Notes under the pieces: generated by a model
Told to the model about the DNA's origin: nothing
The model's database searches: none
Seen by the model: only the letters and a program-made list of their open reading frames with translations
Made by a program: the position numbers and the translations under genes
Shown: in pieces, positions 38,540 through 50,939 of the stretch
How positions within the stretch are numbered: the first letter of the stretch is position 1
Layout of the letters: every line of letters begins with the position of its first letter
Source: Nitzschia sp. DOCU1
Lineage: Eukaryota > Bacillariophyta > Bacillariophyceae > Bacillariales > Bacillariaceae
DNA: 64,000 bases
Direction of reading: 5' to 3'
Assembly (NCBI GenBank): GCA_951394045.1
Contig: OX595987.1
Coordinates: 3,782,001 to 3,846,000 of the forward strand

Positions 38540-40591
38540 ATGGCGACGCAACACAAAGAAGGAAATCCCAAGCAAGATGGTGTTTGGATCGGCATTGATC
38601 TGGGCACTTCCAACAGCGCCGTTGCCGTCTGGGATTCGACGCGAGGAAGTCCCAAGTGGATGCGACTCAAGGATATTGCACAGTTGGACCGCGAAGGGTC
38701 TTCCAAGTGGGGACGGCTTGTTCCATCAGTGGTCAAGGTACCGTCATCAGACTCGTTGCGGACTGACCACTCGGAACTATTGGTCGGTGCACAAGCCCTG
38801 GCGGCAGTATCGGATGGGGGAACTGTGTTATCCAGTGTGAAACGATTATTGGGTCGCAAACTGGCGGATTTAGATTCACACTGGGCATCGTCCCTGGCCT
38901 ATACGATTCTTGAAGACGAGCATGGGGAATTGAAACTCTCGTTTGAGACCTCCGAATCGAAGGAAACGCTGCAAATGACTCCAGTCCAAGTACTGGGCGT
39001 GCTCTTGTATCGCATGCGGGAGGAGGCAGAACGATATCTTCGCAAATACGCCATTCGAAAGCGCTTGGACGTTCCAGGTGGTAGTGATGGTATTGATCCT
39101 GTTCGTGCGTTTGTAATTCGAAATGCTGTCATTGGGATTCCGGCGCATTTTTCAAAGCGGCAGATTGGACTGGTAGAACAAGCGGCACGTCTGGCTGGAC
39201 TTGACGGCAACGTTAGTACTTGTTTGGAGTCGACTGCCGCTGCCATGGCGTATGGACTTACGTTACAGGAGACATCGAACGATGCAACCATCATGGTGAT
39301 TGATATGGGTGGGGGGACCTCGGATATTACGATTGCTCGCAAGAATCGCGTAGTACCAGCAAATTCGCAATCCTCAGAGTTCGAACAAGACAATACAACG
39401 TTTACATCTTCGTACCAGGTCCTAGTGACAACTGGTGAAGAACGACTGGGTGGGGATGATATTGATCAAGCCTTGACGGACTATTGTACTGGGAAAATCC
39501 AAGATTTTGACTCGCTTTACCAGTCCAAGAGAGAAGTGTCGTCTCAACTTTGGAAATCCTGTCGGCAGGCAAAAGAAAGACTATGTGACCTAGAATCGCC
39601 CAGTGAAACAGAGACAATACGGATCGAGGTGGATGGTGGTCAAAGCAAAAATGGCAAAAGGGTTATTGAAGTATCTATTGATCAAAGCAAATTTGAAGAA
39701 ATTTTGGAGCCTTGGCTCGACAAAGCGCGAGGGCTGCTTCGACAAGCAATCGACGATTATCACAAAGGTCCAGCATATAACGACGACGATGATGATTCCG
39801 GAGGAACTATTTCGGAAGTTATTTTGGTAGGAGGCACAACGCGCATACCGGCTATTCGACGAATGATCCAGTCCGAATTTTTCCCAAGCATTGAACTCGG
39901 AACATCTTTGAACCCCATGTCAAGTGTTGCACAAGGCTTGGCCATTCAGGCTGCTCTGGTCTCAAAACTCGTTCCCATCCATCAGCTGAGATCTGCTCTC
40001 ATGTTGGACTGTATCCCTCACGCCATTGGAGTATTGACGGGCGAATACAAAGACGAGCACGGAGAAAAGCGATCCAATTTTGTGGAAATTTTGAAACGTA
40101 ACGCTCCCTTGCCAGCTCGTGGATCGACAACGTTTACATTAGCCGATAAACTCCAACCAGGAGTGACGATTGAAGTGGTTGAGAAGGTTGGATTAAGCAA
40201 CACTGATGGAAATCCAGTATACGAACCAATGGCCAAAGAGCCCTTTACGTTTCTGTTGCGACGCCTCTCAAAAGAACAAGTGGCCGAGCTGACACATCGA
40301 ACCATTGAAGTTGGAATGAAAATGGACACGGATGGGCAATTCACGGTATCGATCTTCGACGAGATGGATCCAGAACAAGTCCGTAAGCGAGAGCGCTTCG
40401 AAAAGGAAGGGCAAATACTCAGCTTTCGGCAGGCAGACGTGGCAAGTGTATTCAAAATTCTCTGGGAAGACTCGAGTCTGAACTCGGAGCAATTCATGCT
40501 AGTGGGACTGTTGGTAGCCGCTGTCGTCTTGTATTTTGCCACGAAAGTTGTGTTCAACGAAGATCTTCTGGTGGTAGAGGACGGACAATAG
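38540..40591 (+). CDS. Hsp70-like protein with C-terminal membrane anchor
   Basis: 683 residues from the ATG at 38540; an upstream GTG in frame is not a credible start. The ATPase signatures are present: GIDLGTSNSAVAV near residue 16, VIDMGGGTSDITI near 253 and VILVGGTTRIPAIRRM near 430. A substrate-binding-like region follows (ITLADKLQPGVTIEVV-type beta segment near 540). A single hydrophobic helix, FMLVGLLVAAVVLYFATKVVF, lies at about 652-672 with 12 residues after it. There is no signal peptide and no EEVD-type end. This is a tail-anchored layout: the ATPase faces the cytosol while the tail sits in the ER, mitochondrial or plastid outer membrane. Long insertions such as the acidic DDDDD stretch near 413 also set it apart from canonical Hsp70. 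Confidence 0.82.
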   Translation: MATQHKEGNPKQDGVWIGIDLGTSNSAVAVWDSTRGSPKWMRLKDIAQLDREGSSKWGRLVPSVVKVPSSDSLRTDHSELLVGAQALAAVSDGGTVLSSVKRLLGRKLADLDSHWASSLAYTILEDEHGELKLSFETSESKETLQMTPVQVLGVLLYRMREEAERYLRKYAIRKRLDVPGGSDGIDPVRAFVIRNAVIGIPAHFSKRQIGLVEQAARLAGLDGNVSTCLESTAAAMAYGLTLQETSNDATIMVIDMGGGTSDITIARKNRVVPANSQSSEFEQDNTTFTSSYQVLVTTGEERLGGDDIDQALTDYCTGKIQDFDSLYQSKREVSSQLWKSCRQAKERLCDLESPSETETIRIEVDGGQSKNGKRVIEVSIDQSKFEEILEPWLDKARGLLRQAIDDYHKGPAYNDDDDDSGGTISEVILVGGTTRIPAIRRMIQSEFFPSIELGTSLNPMSSVAQGLAIQAALVSKLVPIHQLRSALMLDCIPHAIGVLTGEYKDEHGEKRSNFVEILKRNAPLPARGSTTFTLADKLQPGVTIEVVEKVGLSNTDGNPVYEPMAKEPFTFLLRRLSKEQVAELTHRTIEVGMKMDTDGQFTVSIFDEMDPEQVRKRERFEKEGQILSFRQADVASVFKILWEDSSLNSEQFMLVGLLVAAVVLYFATKVVFNEDLLVVEDGQ

Positions 40592-42177
40592 CGTGATTTT
40601 ACTTATTTCCCTATCAACGTTGGGGCAAACCTTTACCCCTTGGGCGGGCCGACCACCAATCCACGACTTTTAGCACAGCAACAATGCTGAACACTGAAAA
40701 GGTTGTTCACAAAGCAGAAGTGGAAAATCACGACGACGTGGTGCTATCAGCGTTTGTGCTGGTAGTCCACTTCGGTTCCGGGATAATGAGAAACTGTCCA
40801 TCAAGAAATATAGATTCCCTGACTCAAACTAGCAATATTATTAGCAAGTGTGGCTTGCTAGTTTTTAGATCTCGGGCATCCGACTGCTGCTTTCCTAATA
40901 GCTATTACCGTAGGGCTGATGGAAGGTGCCTGATTTAGGTATTGATATACGTACCGGTGCTTCGAAATGTGGATGGACCAATCTTCGTTGCCCACGCGAA
41001 GGTCCGCAGGATATTAGGACGCAATACAGTAAAATCTCGTACTTTAGCTCACAGAGACCGTCGCACTGCGTTAAAGTACTAATGGCTACGTGCCTTACGA
41101 ATTCATCGCGAATACATTGCGAGGCGCAGTTGGCTCTCTTCTGATGGCGCATCATGTATGTATCTGGTTCCCAGTTGAGGACCGGTAGCATTCCACTCGT
41201 GCAAACCTTGCAAAACGCTATGCATTCTTCTGTCTGCGAACCGGCCTTTCGTTTTCTCCTACAGCGACCCGGTCGATATTCAGTAAAATCAGGTAGTAAA
41301 GTCACTCTCATAAAAGCAAACCTAAAAATTGTGTGCACCGCACCCTCATTAATTGACTAACTAGACCTGATTCGCCATGACTCACTGGATCCTAAAACGC
41401 TTTTCCCACAGTAGATCTAACGCCCAGCAGAATTCGATCATGAGAGGGACACGTGCCGAATGCAGGGTCGTCGAAATCATATCATTCCGCAGATTTGACA
41501 TTTCCCACTCATTTAATATCAATAAGGCCAAGACAAAGTTTTACGTTTAACTCTAGATTTCTCCCCAAAAAATGAAACGTAGGTGGCAATCCTGCCAATA
41601 TCTACCTTGAAACTAATACAGATGTTGATTTTTAACGGAGAAAATCCCCCACCAAACATCCCCGGAGTAGTCAAGCAAATGTCACATTACCTTCTGGCAG
41701 ATGTGTTGACACCCTCCGAGGGCTTATTCCCCATTTCGCCGACGTCATTTTTCACCCATAGAAATTCTCGCAACATGAAACAATTTTTTATTTAAGAGAA
41801 CTTCCCGCCCACCACGCCCTCTCTTCAAGTGGGCAAAGGCAAACTACGCAAAAACGCCTATGGAATGGCACAGTGAAACCAGTTTGAACGGGAAGGCCGC
41901 GATTCGTAAATTGCACATACAACGAACACACTGACTGTACCTCTAGGACACCCCGCATCTGTACTTTCAGTACTGGAGTCTACGGGCTGGAGTTGGCAGA
42001 AAGACATATCGCCGCCTTAGCAAACGCATTCCCATTGTGGCCGAGGAGCGAAGTTTCACGGCGAGTGTGAAATTATCGTACCACAGTAAATCAACAAACT
42101 CCACGACGCCCTCAAACTCTTTCATATTCCATCGCCAATCCAATTCTCTATCTTGATCCCCAGAGCCATCAGGAGTC
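40592..42177. other. Intergenic, nothing recognised
   Basis: 1.6 kb with only short unconvincing frames. The related sequences TACCGGTG (40951) and ACCGGTAG (41180) occur, but there is no exact TACCGGTA. The last few hundred bases should be the promoter and 5' UTR of the first HMG gene. Confidence 0.4.
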
Positions 42178-44501
42178 ATGAGTGTGAGTAGCGAAAAGCC
42201 TTTTGTTTAGGTTTCCTTTCTCGTCAGTGGTATTATTGGCAGAGAGGGGATACCGTTGTTTCTCTGCAGATTTCGCTGTTTTGACTATGGTGCTGACGAT
42301 GTGATGTCTAACGTATGTTTGTGCATTTCGCGAACACTCATGAATCATTGGTGTACAGGGAACTAAAATTGGGAAAGGAAAAAGAAAGGCTCATTTGGGC
42401 CAAGCAGCAGCAAGGAGAAATAATCAAGACGAAGACCTCAGCGACGATGATGGAACTGACAGGCTGGGGAGGGACAGCGAGCGCTCATCCGAGGGGGCGA
42501 TGCGCGCTCGTGCTGCAAGAGCTAAAGGAAGTGACACAGATGAAGACGACGAAGAAGATGATCAACATGAGGAAGCCACGGGAGGAGGGCCCCAGAAAAA
42601 GCGAAGGAAGACCGCCAAATTCAAGAAACACCCTGATGCTCCCAAGCGTTTCCGCAGGTACGTCGCGAGCGCTGTGTTTGCCTATCATTACCCTGTGCCC
42701 TGGCAATGGCGCGCCAGATGAATTTATTTGGCAAGATTGCCTGAAGTCATGGCGTATGGCTGATCCTTGTGGCTGGGGAGGGTAGCTCGTTTCTCATGCT
42801 AGGGGGAAGGGGAGCATCATTGACTTTTGATTGATTCGTTGCGCTTTTTACTCGTGCGTCGCCCACTAACTCATTGCTTTTTCATCTGTCGCAGTGCGTT
42901 TATAATTTTCTCTCAGCAAAGGCACAAGGATCTAAGAGCTAAGCTCAATGAAGAAGGTGGAGACGCCGATGTAAGTATCGACTTAAGAACGTCCCGGACC
43001 GCTTATTCATATCTTGTATCTGCAGCATTTCTCACGTGCGTTTCGAATCAACGTCCGAAAGACGATGAACATCGCTGGTCAGATTTCAGATGAGTGGAGG
43101 ACATTGGGACAAGACGCGAAGAAGAAGTGGGAAGCGATGGCACGTGAAGACAAAGAAAGATATCAGCGCGAGAAAGCATTATATGCTGGCCCATGGAAAG
43201 TTCGTACGAATTTGCGAAAACCAAAGGACCCCAACAGCCCGAAAAAGCCAGTCCCGGCCTACTTCGCCTTTTCGAATGAGCGCAGGCAGGAAGTGAAGAA
43301 TCAAAATCCTAACGCCAGCAACGGGGATATCAGCCGGATTCTCTCAAAGATGTGGAAAGAGGCCTCGGAGGAAATTCGGAAGATGTATCTTGACCGGGAG
43401 GCCCGCGAACGGGAGAAATATACCGAAAAAATGGTCGAATGGAAGGAGAAGAGAAAGAGGGAGGCTGATGAAGAGAACGAACTCAAGGCGGACGAAAGCA
43501 AGAAGGCCTTCTCTCTGGGCGAAATTCATGCTCAGCCTCAAAACGGTTCGGCTGCTCCACAAGGCCTGGATCACATTTCGTTGATATCAGGTGGAAATGC
43601 TGCGCCTGGGTTGCTAGCCCAGGCTCAAGGCTCCAACCAACCGTCTTCTATGGTTATGAACCCTCAAGCTTCATCCTATGGGCTGCCGTCGAATTCCGAG
43701 GATGCCTACCGAATGCTCCAAGAATCTTCGTCCTTTTTGCCACAAGGTGTGCTTGGTACATCGTTCCTCCAGCAAGTGCCACAGAATGCTGGCGGCCTGA
43801 ACCAGGACCTTCTGGCGCGACTTCTATCAACAGTGCAGGCTCCGCAAGCCCCCCAACAGAATGCATCTGACGGGAATCTGATTCAACAGGTCGTTCTTGC
43901 AGCATTGCAGCAACAACAGCAGCAACAACAACCGCCCCCACCACCGCCGCCGCAAGTCAACCTAGGCAATCAAGGATTTGGTGGTGGGACATTTGGGGGA
44001 CAGTGGCTGAATGGCGGAGTCGGAGGCAACTCACTACCTGGAGGGAACATGAATTCCTTTGGTCAGGGATCAGGCGATGCTTCGAGGGGCGTACCCCCGG
44101 CTTGGCCCACACCGATCCAACAAACAGGTAATATGGATTCCAACGCTTCCATGGACATTATGAACTTCTTCAACAGGCAATCACAAATGGTGGTCCCGAA
44201 CGGAAACAACGCGGGTGATGTCTCCCGTTCGTTGCAGCAACTGGGTGGGCCTGATGGTGGGAATGGCGCCTTTTTAAATTCGATGGGGGCACCAGGAGGT
44301 GGTGCAGACAACAGCTTTTTACTTCGGTTGCTCGGCCAGCAACAGCAGCAAATGCCTAACGGGTTTGACCAACCTGTTGTGTCAGCGGGTACAACCATAA
44401 CCAACAGCACAGCTTCATCTTCGAATGCCAGCCAAGATCAACTTCTCCAAAGCATACTTCGGCAGATGGCATCGGGTGGAATTATGCCACAGCAGAATTA
44501 A
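42178..44501 (+). CDS. Two-box HMG protein with Gln-rich tail (paralogue 1)
   Basis: Four exons: 42178-42183 (ATGAGT only), 42359-42657, 42895-42970 and 43062-44501, all with GT-AG introns and consistent phase, giving 606 residues. An acidic/basic N-terminus with the nuclear-signal-like KKRRKTAKFKKH precedes HMG box A (about 89-166: HPDAPKRFRS-AFIIFSQQRH ... WEAMAREDKERY). HMG box B (about 184-250: KKPVPAYFAFSNERRQ ... MWKEASEEIRKMY) follows. The long C-terminus is Gly/Gln/Asn/Pro-rich with a CAG/CAA-coded Gln run and a poly-Pro stretch. HMG boxes bend DNA in chromatin or transcription complexes. The first exon is inferred because the second lacks an ATG and the join restores frame. Introns 2 and 3 match those of the paralogue at 48403. 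Confidence 0.82.
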
Positions 44502-45619
44502 CTTGCGGCTGGATTGCTGTACCCGAAGTGGCGTGCTTTAGATTAGCAAAAGACCTATTAGACGTGTTTCTTCCTGTTTCGTCGTATGTGATTAGGAGGG
44601 TCAGTCTTCCCCGCGCTGCGATGTTTGATGCTCGGTACCGTCTCGGTAATACATTACTAACTAGGTAGTCGCTAAGTCATGGCTATCGGGTAAGAAGAAG
44701 TTGCCTGCTCTCAATCAGGCCCTGTTCGGTTGCAACAAAACATACGAAGCACCCAAGTAGTGTGGGTTGGAGATGAGGATTGCTATCGTACGAAACGGAT
44801 TCTGTTTAAAGACCACCGCAAACGGACAACCCATAACCTCAAGCCCAAATCGTCCCCCCCCCCTATCTTGGGGTCATTTTGGATTCATTCCCCCTCTTCT
44901 TTTTAAAATTTTTCCCGATATTTTGATTGCCTTGGCCGGCTCGTCATTTCAATTCAAATTTCCTCCCCACAACTCTCCTTTCACAATTTTCACAATTTTC
45001 ACACACAATGGCCAAACTACGCATCGGCAAACACTTTGGTACTAGCTGAAGCCCTAGGCTCGCTCAAGGGCACGTACTGTGATACAAGAAGGAGGTGCTA
45101 CCTACGATGACACGAGGAGGATGAAGAATCCCATTGTTGTATTGCCACGCTGACAAGCACCCCCATGAGGACCCTCCTGTTGTTGCATTGATTGATGATG
45201 GGCCAGAATTGAGTGTCTAAATGTTTCATTGCGAGTCTTCGAGACTCTTCCAAACAATGAGATGCGATGATGATTCCAGTGCTGAAAGAGTGTGTGCGGC
45301 AAACAAACAAAGGCGACGAAATGCAATGCATGGCTAGGAGTGGAGTGGCAAAGAGGAGGTAAACCCAGAATGGTATTCCATGCTCCAACTCAACTTCTTG
45401 TTCTAGCTTTCACATGAAGAGAGACAAAGCTTGTCCAGCGTCCGCTGGCGAGTCTATACATTGTTGAGCAGACTCCTCCCAGCACCACAAATGCTACAAT
45501 CAGCTGGTGTACGGTAGTCAAGGCCAAAATGCTCATCGCCCCATCTATCTTTGTCACCATGTCCTTTGCTTTAACAATAGCTGTGACAAGTTGTGAACAA
45601 TTCATAGAGCCTACTAGAT
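44502..45619. other. Intergenic between HMG gene 1 and the minisatellite
   Basis: 1.1 kb. A minus-strand stretch at 45390-45600 reads like a small membrane-protein end (SILALTTVHQLIVAFVVLGG). It continues only into the minisatellite and I cannot define a gene. Confidence 0.35.
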
Positions 45620-46460
45620 TGTTGCAGAGGTAGCGACACCAACAGAAGCAGAGGTAAAAACGCCAACGGCAGGAGCAGCAGAGGTGGTGGCGACGATGGC
45701 AGGGCCAGCAGAGGTAGCAACACTGACGCGGACGGCAGGGACAGCAGAGGTAGCGATGCCAACACCAGCGCCGGAAGGGACAGCAGAAGCAGAGGTAGCG
45801 ATGCGGAAGACGCCAACGCCAGCGGAAGGGACAGCAGAGGAAGCGACGCGATGCCGACGATGCCAACGCCAGCGGAAGGGACAGCAGAGGAAGCGACGCG
45901 ATGCCGACGATGCCAACGCCAGCGGAAGGGACAGCAGAGGAAGCGACGCGATGCCGACGATGCCAACGCCAGCGGAAGGGACAGCAGAGGAAGTGACGCC
46001 GACGGCAGGGACAACAGAAGCAGAGGTAGTGAGGCCAACACCGTCGACTTCCGAACTTCAATTGGTGCAGAGGTAGCGACGCCAATGCCAACGGAAGGGA
46101 CAACAGAAGCAGAGGTAGCAACACCGGCGGAAGGGACAGAGGAAGCAGATGTAGTGATACCGACGCCGACAGCAGGGACAACAGAAGCAGAGGTAGGAGG
46201 GGCAACAACCGGAACAGCTAGAGAAGAACAATGCCGCCGACGGCAGGAACAGCAGAAGCAGAGCAGGTAGCGCTGCCGACAGAAATAGAGGTAGCGATGC
46301 CAATGGCAAGAACAGCAGAAACAGAGGTAGCGACGCCAATGCCAACAGCAGAAGCAGCAATGGCAGGGACAGAAGCAGAGGTAGGAATGGCAGCAACCAA
46401 AGCAGCAGCAGCGGCGATCACCTGGTTCCCTCGCTCCCGGGGTGCAATGCGCGAAGCAGG
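45620..46460. repeat. GC-rich minisatellite, open on both strands
   Basis: Short related blocks (GCAGAGGTAGCGA, CCAACG, GGAAGGGACA) recur across about 840 bp. At 45841-45990 a 50 bp unit repeats three times without change. Because 50 is not a multiple of three, each unit shifts the frame. Translation gives Ala/Thr/Glu/Pro-rich text on the plus strand and VATSASVVPSVG-like or Leu-rich text on the minus strand. I treat it as non-coding until shown otherwise. Confidence 0.85.
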
Positions 46461-48402
46461 TTTGCACATTGGGATGCAGGGAATTGATCCAGACGGGCCT
46501 TCATCTTAAGGACATGGTGGCAGCAAAAGTTGACAATCTGAAAAAATGATTCACAAACGGTGGATTGTTGCCTTTTTGGTGCCTGCTTTGGATCCAACCA
46601 AGTCCCACAAAAGATGAAGAAACAATTGATCAACTGGTTGAACAGACCCGAACAGACAAAAACGGTCAGTTATTGCGCACCTGAGTGCCAAAACGACGAG
46701 CAATTAGAGCCTGGATGACCAAAAAAAGATGGAATTTTCGTGAGCAACCACCAAAAATTGTGCGGTCTGTAAATAGCAGCTCAACAGATAAGCATTTAGA
46801 GAAGGAATTATTAGCACCATGGTCGAAAGAAAAGAAACAAGAATCGTGGCCGAAAATACTTACAGGAAGGTAAAACATGTGGGAGACATCACTTGTCCGA
46901 AAAAAGTGGAGTGAATGGGAACGAAAGGCGGTGGGAGGCTGGGCGGGCGACAACCTTATTTAAATTTGAAATGGGTTGGAAGGCAGGCTCGTAGGCGGGG
47001 GTCTTCGCTAGTTTTGACGGTGGTTCCCGGGTCCGATTTTGGGGGAGGGGGGTCCGTCTGTCACCTGACCAAGATTAGGTTATGGGTACGCTGTTTGCGG
47101 TGGCGTTTAGTCAGAATCCTATGTCAAAGTTGTACGATGGGCAGTATGGTGCAATAGTACTATCATCCGCTACGTGGTATTGTGCATAGAAGGAGAAGTT
47201 TCTACTGTGAATGGCGCCTTTCGAGAGTGTTCTAAGATCGTGACTTTTCTACATGCACGTCATGAAAGAAGCCTTTTAGTCCATTTTTCATCCTGAAAGT
47301 CGCGATCTACGGTTACTTATCATGCATCGGCTGGTTCAACATTACGATTCTATCACTCCATCATACAATATTTGCAACACGAGGCACTATAGACCTTTCC
47401 AAAAGGTTCCCTCGATTCTCGATTTGTTATTTCGTAGTACTGTAGGACATTGACATTAGCGTCGAGTTAATGATTGCGATTCCACATTGGGTCCAACATA
47501 CTGGTGTGAAACGAGCGAAGGTTCGAAATGGATGGTCGATCTATCCGCCGCCGAGCGAGAGGCAATGATACACACCAGCAGCTTCTTGGAACCCTGCCCA
47601 CTGGCGACGTCAGTCTGGGGTTTCTTTCTTCTTATGGTCTGCACCGGTACAGCCACTGCACAGGACAATGCTCCTGTTTTAGCAGCTGCCTGCCGGGCGA
47701 CGGACAACGAGAACCCGATCGAATTGAGAATCGCTCTTGAACCTAGCGGAACTCCGAATTCTCTTAGCGACATGTGCGTTTGAAGTGCAAATGACGTGTT
47801 AGAGTGAAGTACACTCATTCGTTTCAAGCGGAGTATCAACGAGCCGAGCACTCCTCTTCGCTCTTCAAGTCTGAAATGACCAGATAGAAGGTAGTCAGTC
47901 CCCTTAACTATGGCATTACTGTGCACGCCCAAGGACACTGACATATGAGGTGATATCGAATAACAGCTGAGCACAAAAATCCTCACACTACAGGACCCGG
48001 TCTTGAACTGCATGCGCTAGAGAAGGATAAAAAAGGCAAGGTGCCAGTTCCTGTCAACAAATAACCAATAAGCAGGGCGATGATGAGGGCCCGGAATTAC
48101 GGACCCCGGAGAATCGTGGAAAAGAAGAAGAATTTGTCCCCCGCCGAGGTGCATGCAAAGCACGGAAAGCCTACGATGCACCAACGCGACGTCCTACAAA
48201 AAAAGACAAAAGTCCTGCCTAAGCCACGTTTTTCAAACGTTGGCACAAGAAATCAGTAACCCACCCGGAACCCTCCCACCATCACAACAAAGCCATTCTA
48301 ATCCCTCTCACACTAAACTTGTTAGCGTGAGTCTGTGTTGACTAATTGTACCGAGCAAAGATAGTAGAAGGAGGCACCAAACTGTTGGTTCATTGATTCA
48401 AA
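46461..48402. other. Intergenic upstream of HMG gene 2
   Basis: 1.9 kb. A plus-strand frame at about 47463-47783 (VWGFFLLMVCTGTATA segment) and an overlapping minus-strand frame at 47456-48013 are both open, but neither has other support. The 3' part holds the promoter of the second HMG gene. Confidence 0.35.
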
Positions 48403-50500
48403 ATGAAGAGCACAATGCGTGAGGCCGACGTCCTTGCTGATAGCAGCGGCCACCGACCCGCTAGAGATGCGATGGCGGAGCCTACGAGTGATTTAGACGA
48501 CAATGGTTCGGAGACTAAGGCGAAAGAGGAAAAGACTGCAAAGTTGAAAAAACATCCTGGTGCACCGAAACGGTTTCGAACGTGAGTTGAACAGTTTGCT
48601 CCTGTTGCTGATGATGATTGTTGCTGGCCTCGTTGTAGCCTCCAAAGTGCTGTTATTTCAGTTCTCATTATCTCACGTCATGACCAACATATGTCACTCT
48701 GTCCTTCCCACGCACATTGTTTTAGTGCATTTATTATCTTCTCCCAACAAAGGCATGGTGAACTGAGGGCGAAACTTCAGGAGGAGGGAGCAGAAATCGA
48801 TGTAAGTGCGAGCCTGTGCCCCTGATACTTTATATGCTCCGCTGAGATTAGGTCTGACGCTTCACCCTTGTTGCTTTCACCACACAAAGACAATAAACGT
48901 AGCGCGTATGGTGTCCGACCAATGGCGCGAGATGAGCCAAGAAGACAAAGAGCAGTGGGAGGAAATGGCTAGGGAGGACAAGGCGCGATATCTGAGGCAG
49001 AAGGAGGAGTACGCTGGGCCCTGGAAGGTTCCAGCCGATATGAAGAAGCCCAAGGATCCAACTGCGCCCAAGAAGCCTACTCCTGCCTATTTTTCGTTCT
49101 CCAACGAACGAAGGCAGTCTGTGAAGAAGGATAACCCCACTGCTAGCAACGGAGAGATCAGCAAGATCCTATCTAGAATGTGGAAGGAGGCAGACGAAGA
49201 CACCCGTACCCTCTACGTGGAGAAGGAGAAAGCTGAAAGGGCAGTTTATAACAAGGCGGTTGAAGAGTGGAAAAAGGAGAGAAAAGAAAGCGGTCGGGAG
49301 AACTGGTGGGACTACGATACGGGAGTTACCCCTGCGATCGATGAACAAAGCGGTGGTGATCGTAAGAGGGCCAGGTTGGACATTCTAGCTGATGCTGCTC
49401 CTCATCGCGGGGAGATGAGCGCTGGCGGCAACTTCGGGGGCTCTGTCGTGGATCAAGTTTTGTCAGCGACAAGTATGACTCCACTTAACGGCGGTGCTTT
49501 TGGAGGAGGAGGCTCCTCTTCCTTTCCTTTGTCCGGCAACCTTCAGGATCAGCTTTCTGCGCTCTCCTCACAGGGCGGTCTCCAGACGATTGCCGCTCTC
49601 TTGCCCGGCCTGTTGGGCGGCGGTCAACAGGGAGCAAATTACATGGGCGTTAGTAGTGGTGGCGCATTACCGCCGCTGCCTCAAGTGGATACTTCCTCTG
49701 CCGCCGGGGGCGGTCCAACGCCAAACTCGAACCCACAAGTCCTCGACGCTTTGCAGCGGATACTTGGGCAGCAGCAGCAGCAGCAGCAGCCGTCGTCCAT
49801 GGGTTCTTCGGGGCGTGGTGGCGCGGATCAATCGCAGCTTGGTGGAGGGAACGCCGCCTACTCGAGCTTCCTTGGTGGAGGTTCGTCTTCTATGGGCGCA
49901 ACCGGTTTCAACAACATGTCGGGGGGCGGGGGTGGAGGCAATCAGCACAATCTGCTTGCCGCTCTGCTCGGAGGAGGAAGCAGCGCCGCCTCTGGATACC
50001 AGCAGGAACTGCAATCCTTCCATCACGACAACAGCTTTAACCAAGGGGTGGGCAATGGAAACAGCAACGTGGGTGATATTTTATCTCTTCTGTATCGCCA
50101 GCAGCAACCAGCAGCGCCCCCTCCTCCACAGCCACCCCAGCAGCAATCCGGTCTTCATTCTTTGCTGCAGGGCTTTCCGGGTAATTTTTTCTCACAACTC
50201 CAGTCTTCGTCGATTGACAACCACCAACAGAATTCGAATTCTGCGCTAACAGCGTTTCTGGGTCAGCAGCAGGGATCATCGTCCGGAGGAGTCTTTCAAC
50301 AGGCTTCCTCCTCCTCGGCTCAACCTTCCGGTGGCAACGATCAACTATCGCAGTCACTGTTGCAAAGTTTGCTACAACAACAAATCGGGGGCTCCAATCA
50401 AGCGTTATCCTATGGTTCTCAGCAGCCTTCGGGGCCGAGCAGCAATGCTTTGGAGGAGGCGCTGCAGCGATTGATTCAGAACCAACAGCAGCAACATTAA
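48403..50500 (+). CDS. Two-box HMG protein with Gln-rich tail (paralogue 2)
   Basis: Three exons, 48403-48581, 48726-48801 and 48890-50500 (introns of 144 and 88 bp), give 621 residues. HMG box A (about 48-125) runs KKHPGAPKRFRT-AFIIFSQQRH, then, after the second splice, TINVARMVSDQWREM. Box B (about 142-210) contains KKPTPAYFSFSNERRQ and RMWKEADEDTRTLY. The remainder is Gly/Ser/Gln-rich, with a pure CAG run near 49770 and a Gln-rich end. The second exon is the same size (76 nt) and phase as in the gene at 42178, so the two are tandem paralogues. The DNA-bending chromatin role is from the family; the long Gln tail may form transcription-factor contacts. A decayed copy of its 3' end lies downstream. 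Confidence 0.85.
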
Positions 50501-50939
50501 GTTGCTAATCAGCACCAGCGAGGCGATATCATCAGCCCGATAGACGAAGGGGAAAGAACTGGTGATGCAGTTGAAGGAAGAGTTTACAGACGCATGGCTC
50601 CTGAAAAGTGGCAAGCTCCTTCTCGGACTCTGGTTGCTGGTAGTGGTGGCAAGCCACAGCCGGCGTTGTTGCAAGAACAATTAGGAACCGGTGCAAGTCC
50701 TCAGTTGTATCAAGCAACAACGCATAGCTAATATCTCCTTCTTCGATGATCCTGCCCGCAAATGAGGCAGAGCACTGTTAGCAAGAAGAAGAAGCATATA
50801 ACAAATAGTAATATCCATCATAGACACATACGACCACCGACGAGTTAAGTCAACTCGACGACATCATTACGCTCTCCCTATTTCTTGCTTTCATACTTGT
50901 ACTGCTGACTACTAGTTAGTTCTTGTTCTCGGAGAGGCT
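50501..50939. other. 3' flank of HMG gene 2
   Basis: 439 bp with no gene; part of it is the source of the duplicated 3' flank seen at about 51195. Confidence 0.4.

Noticed and set aside
40895..41338. A 147-residue minus-strand frame
   Set aside because: No motif, no promoter or splice context, in a gene-poor interval.
45390..46469. Large Leu-rich and Val/Ser-rich frames on the minus strand
   Set aside because: They are translations of the minisatellite, change frame with each 50 bp unit, and have no start or domain support.
47456..48013. A 185-residue minus-strand frame and an overlapping 98-residue plus-strand frame
   Set aside because: Neither has recognisable motifs, splice context or a convincing start; the plus frame begins with TTG.
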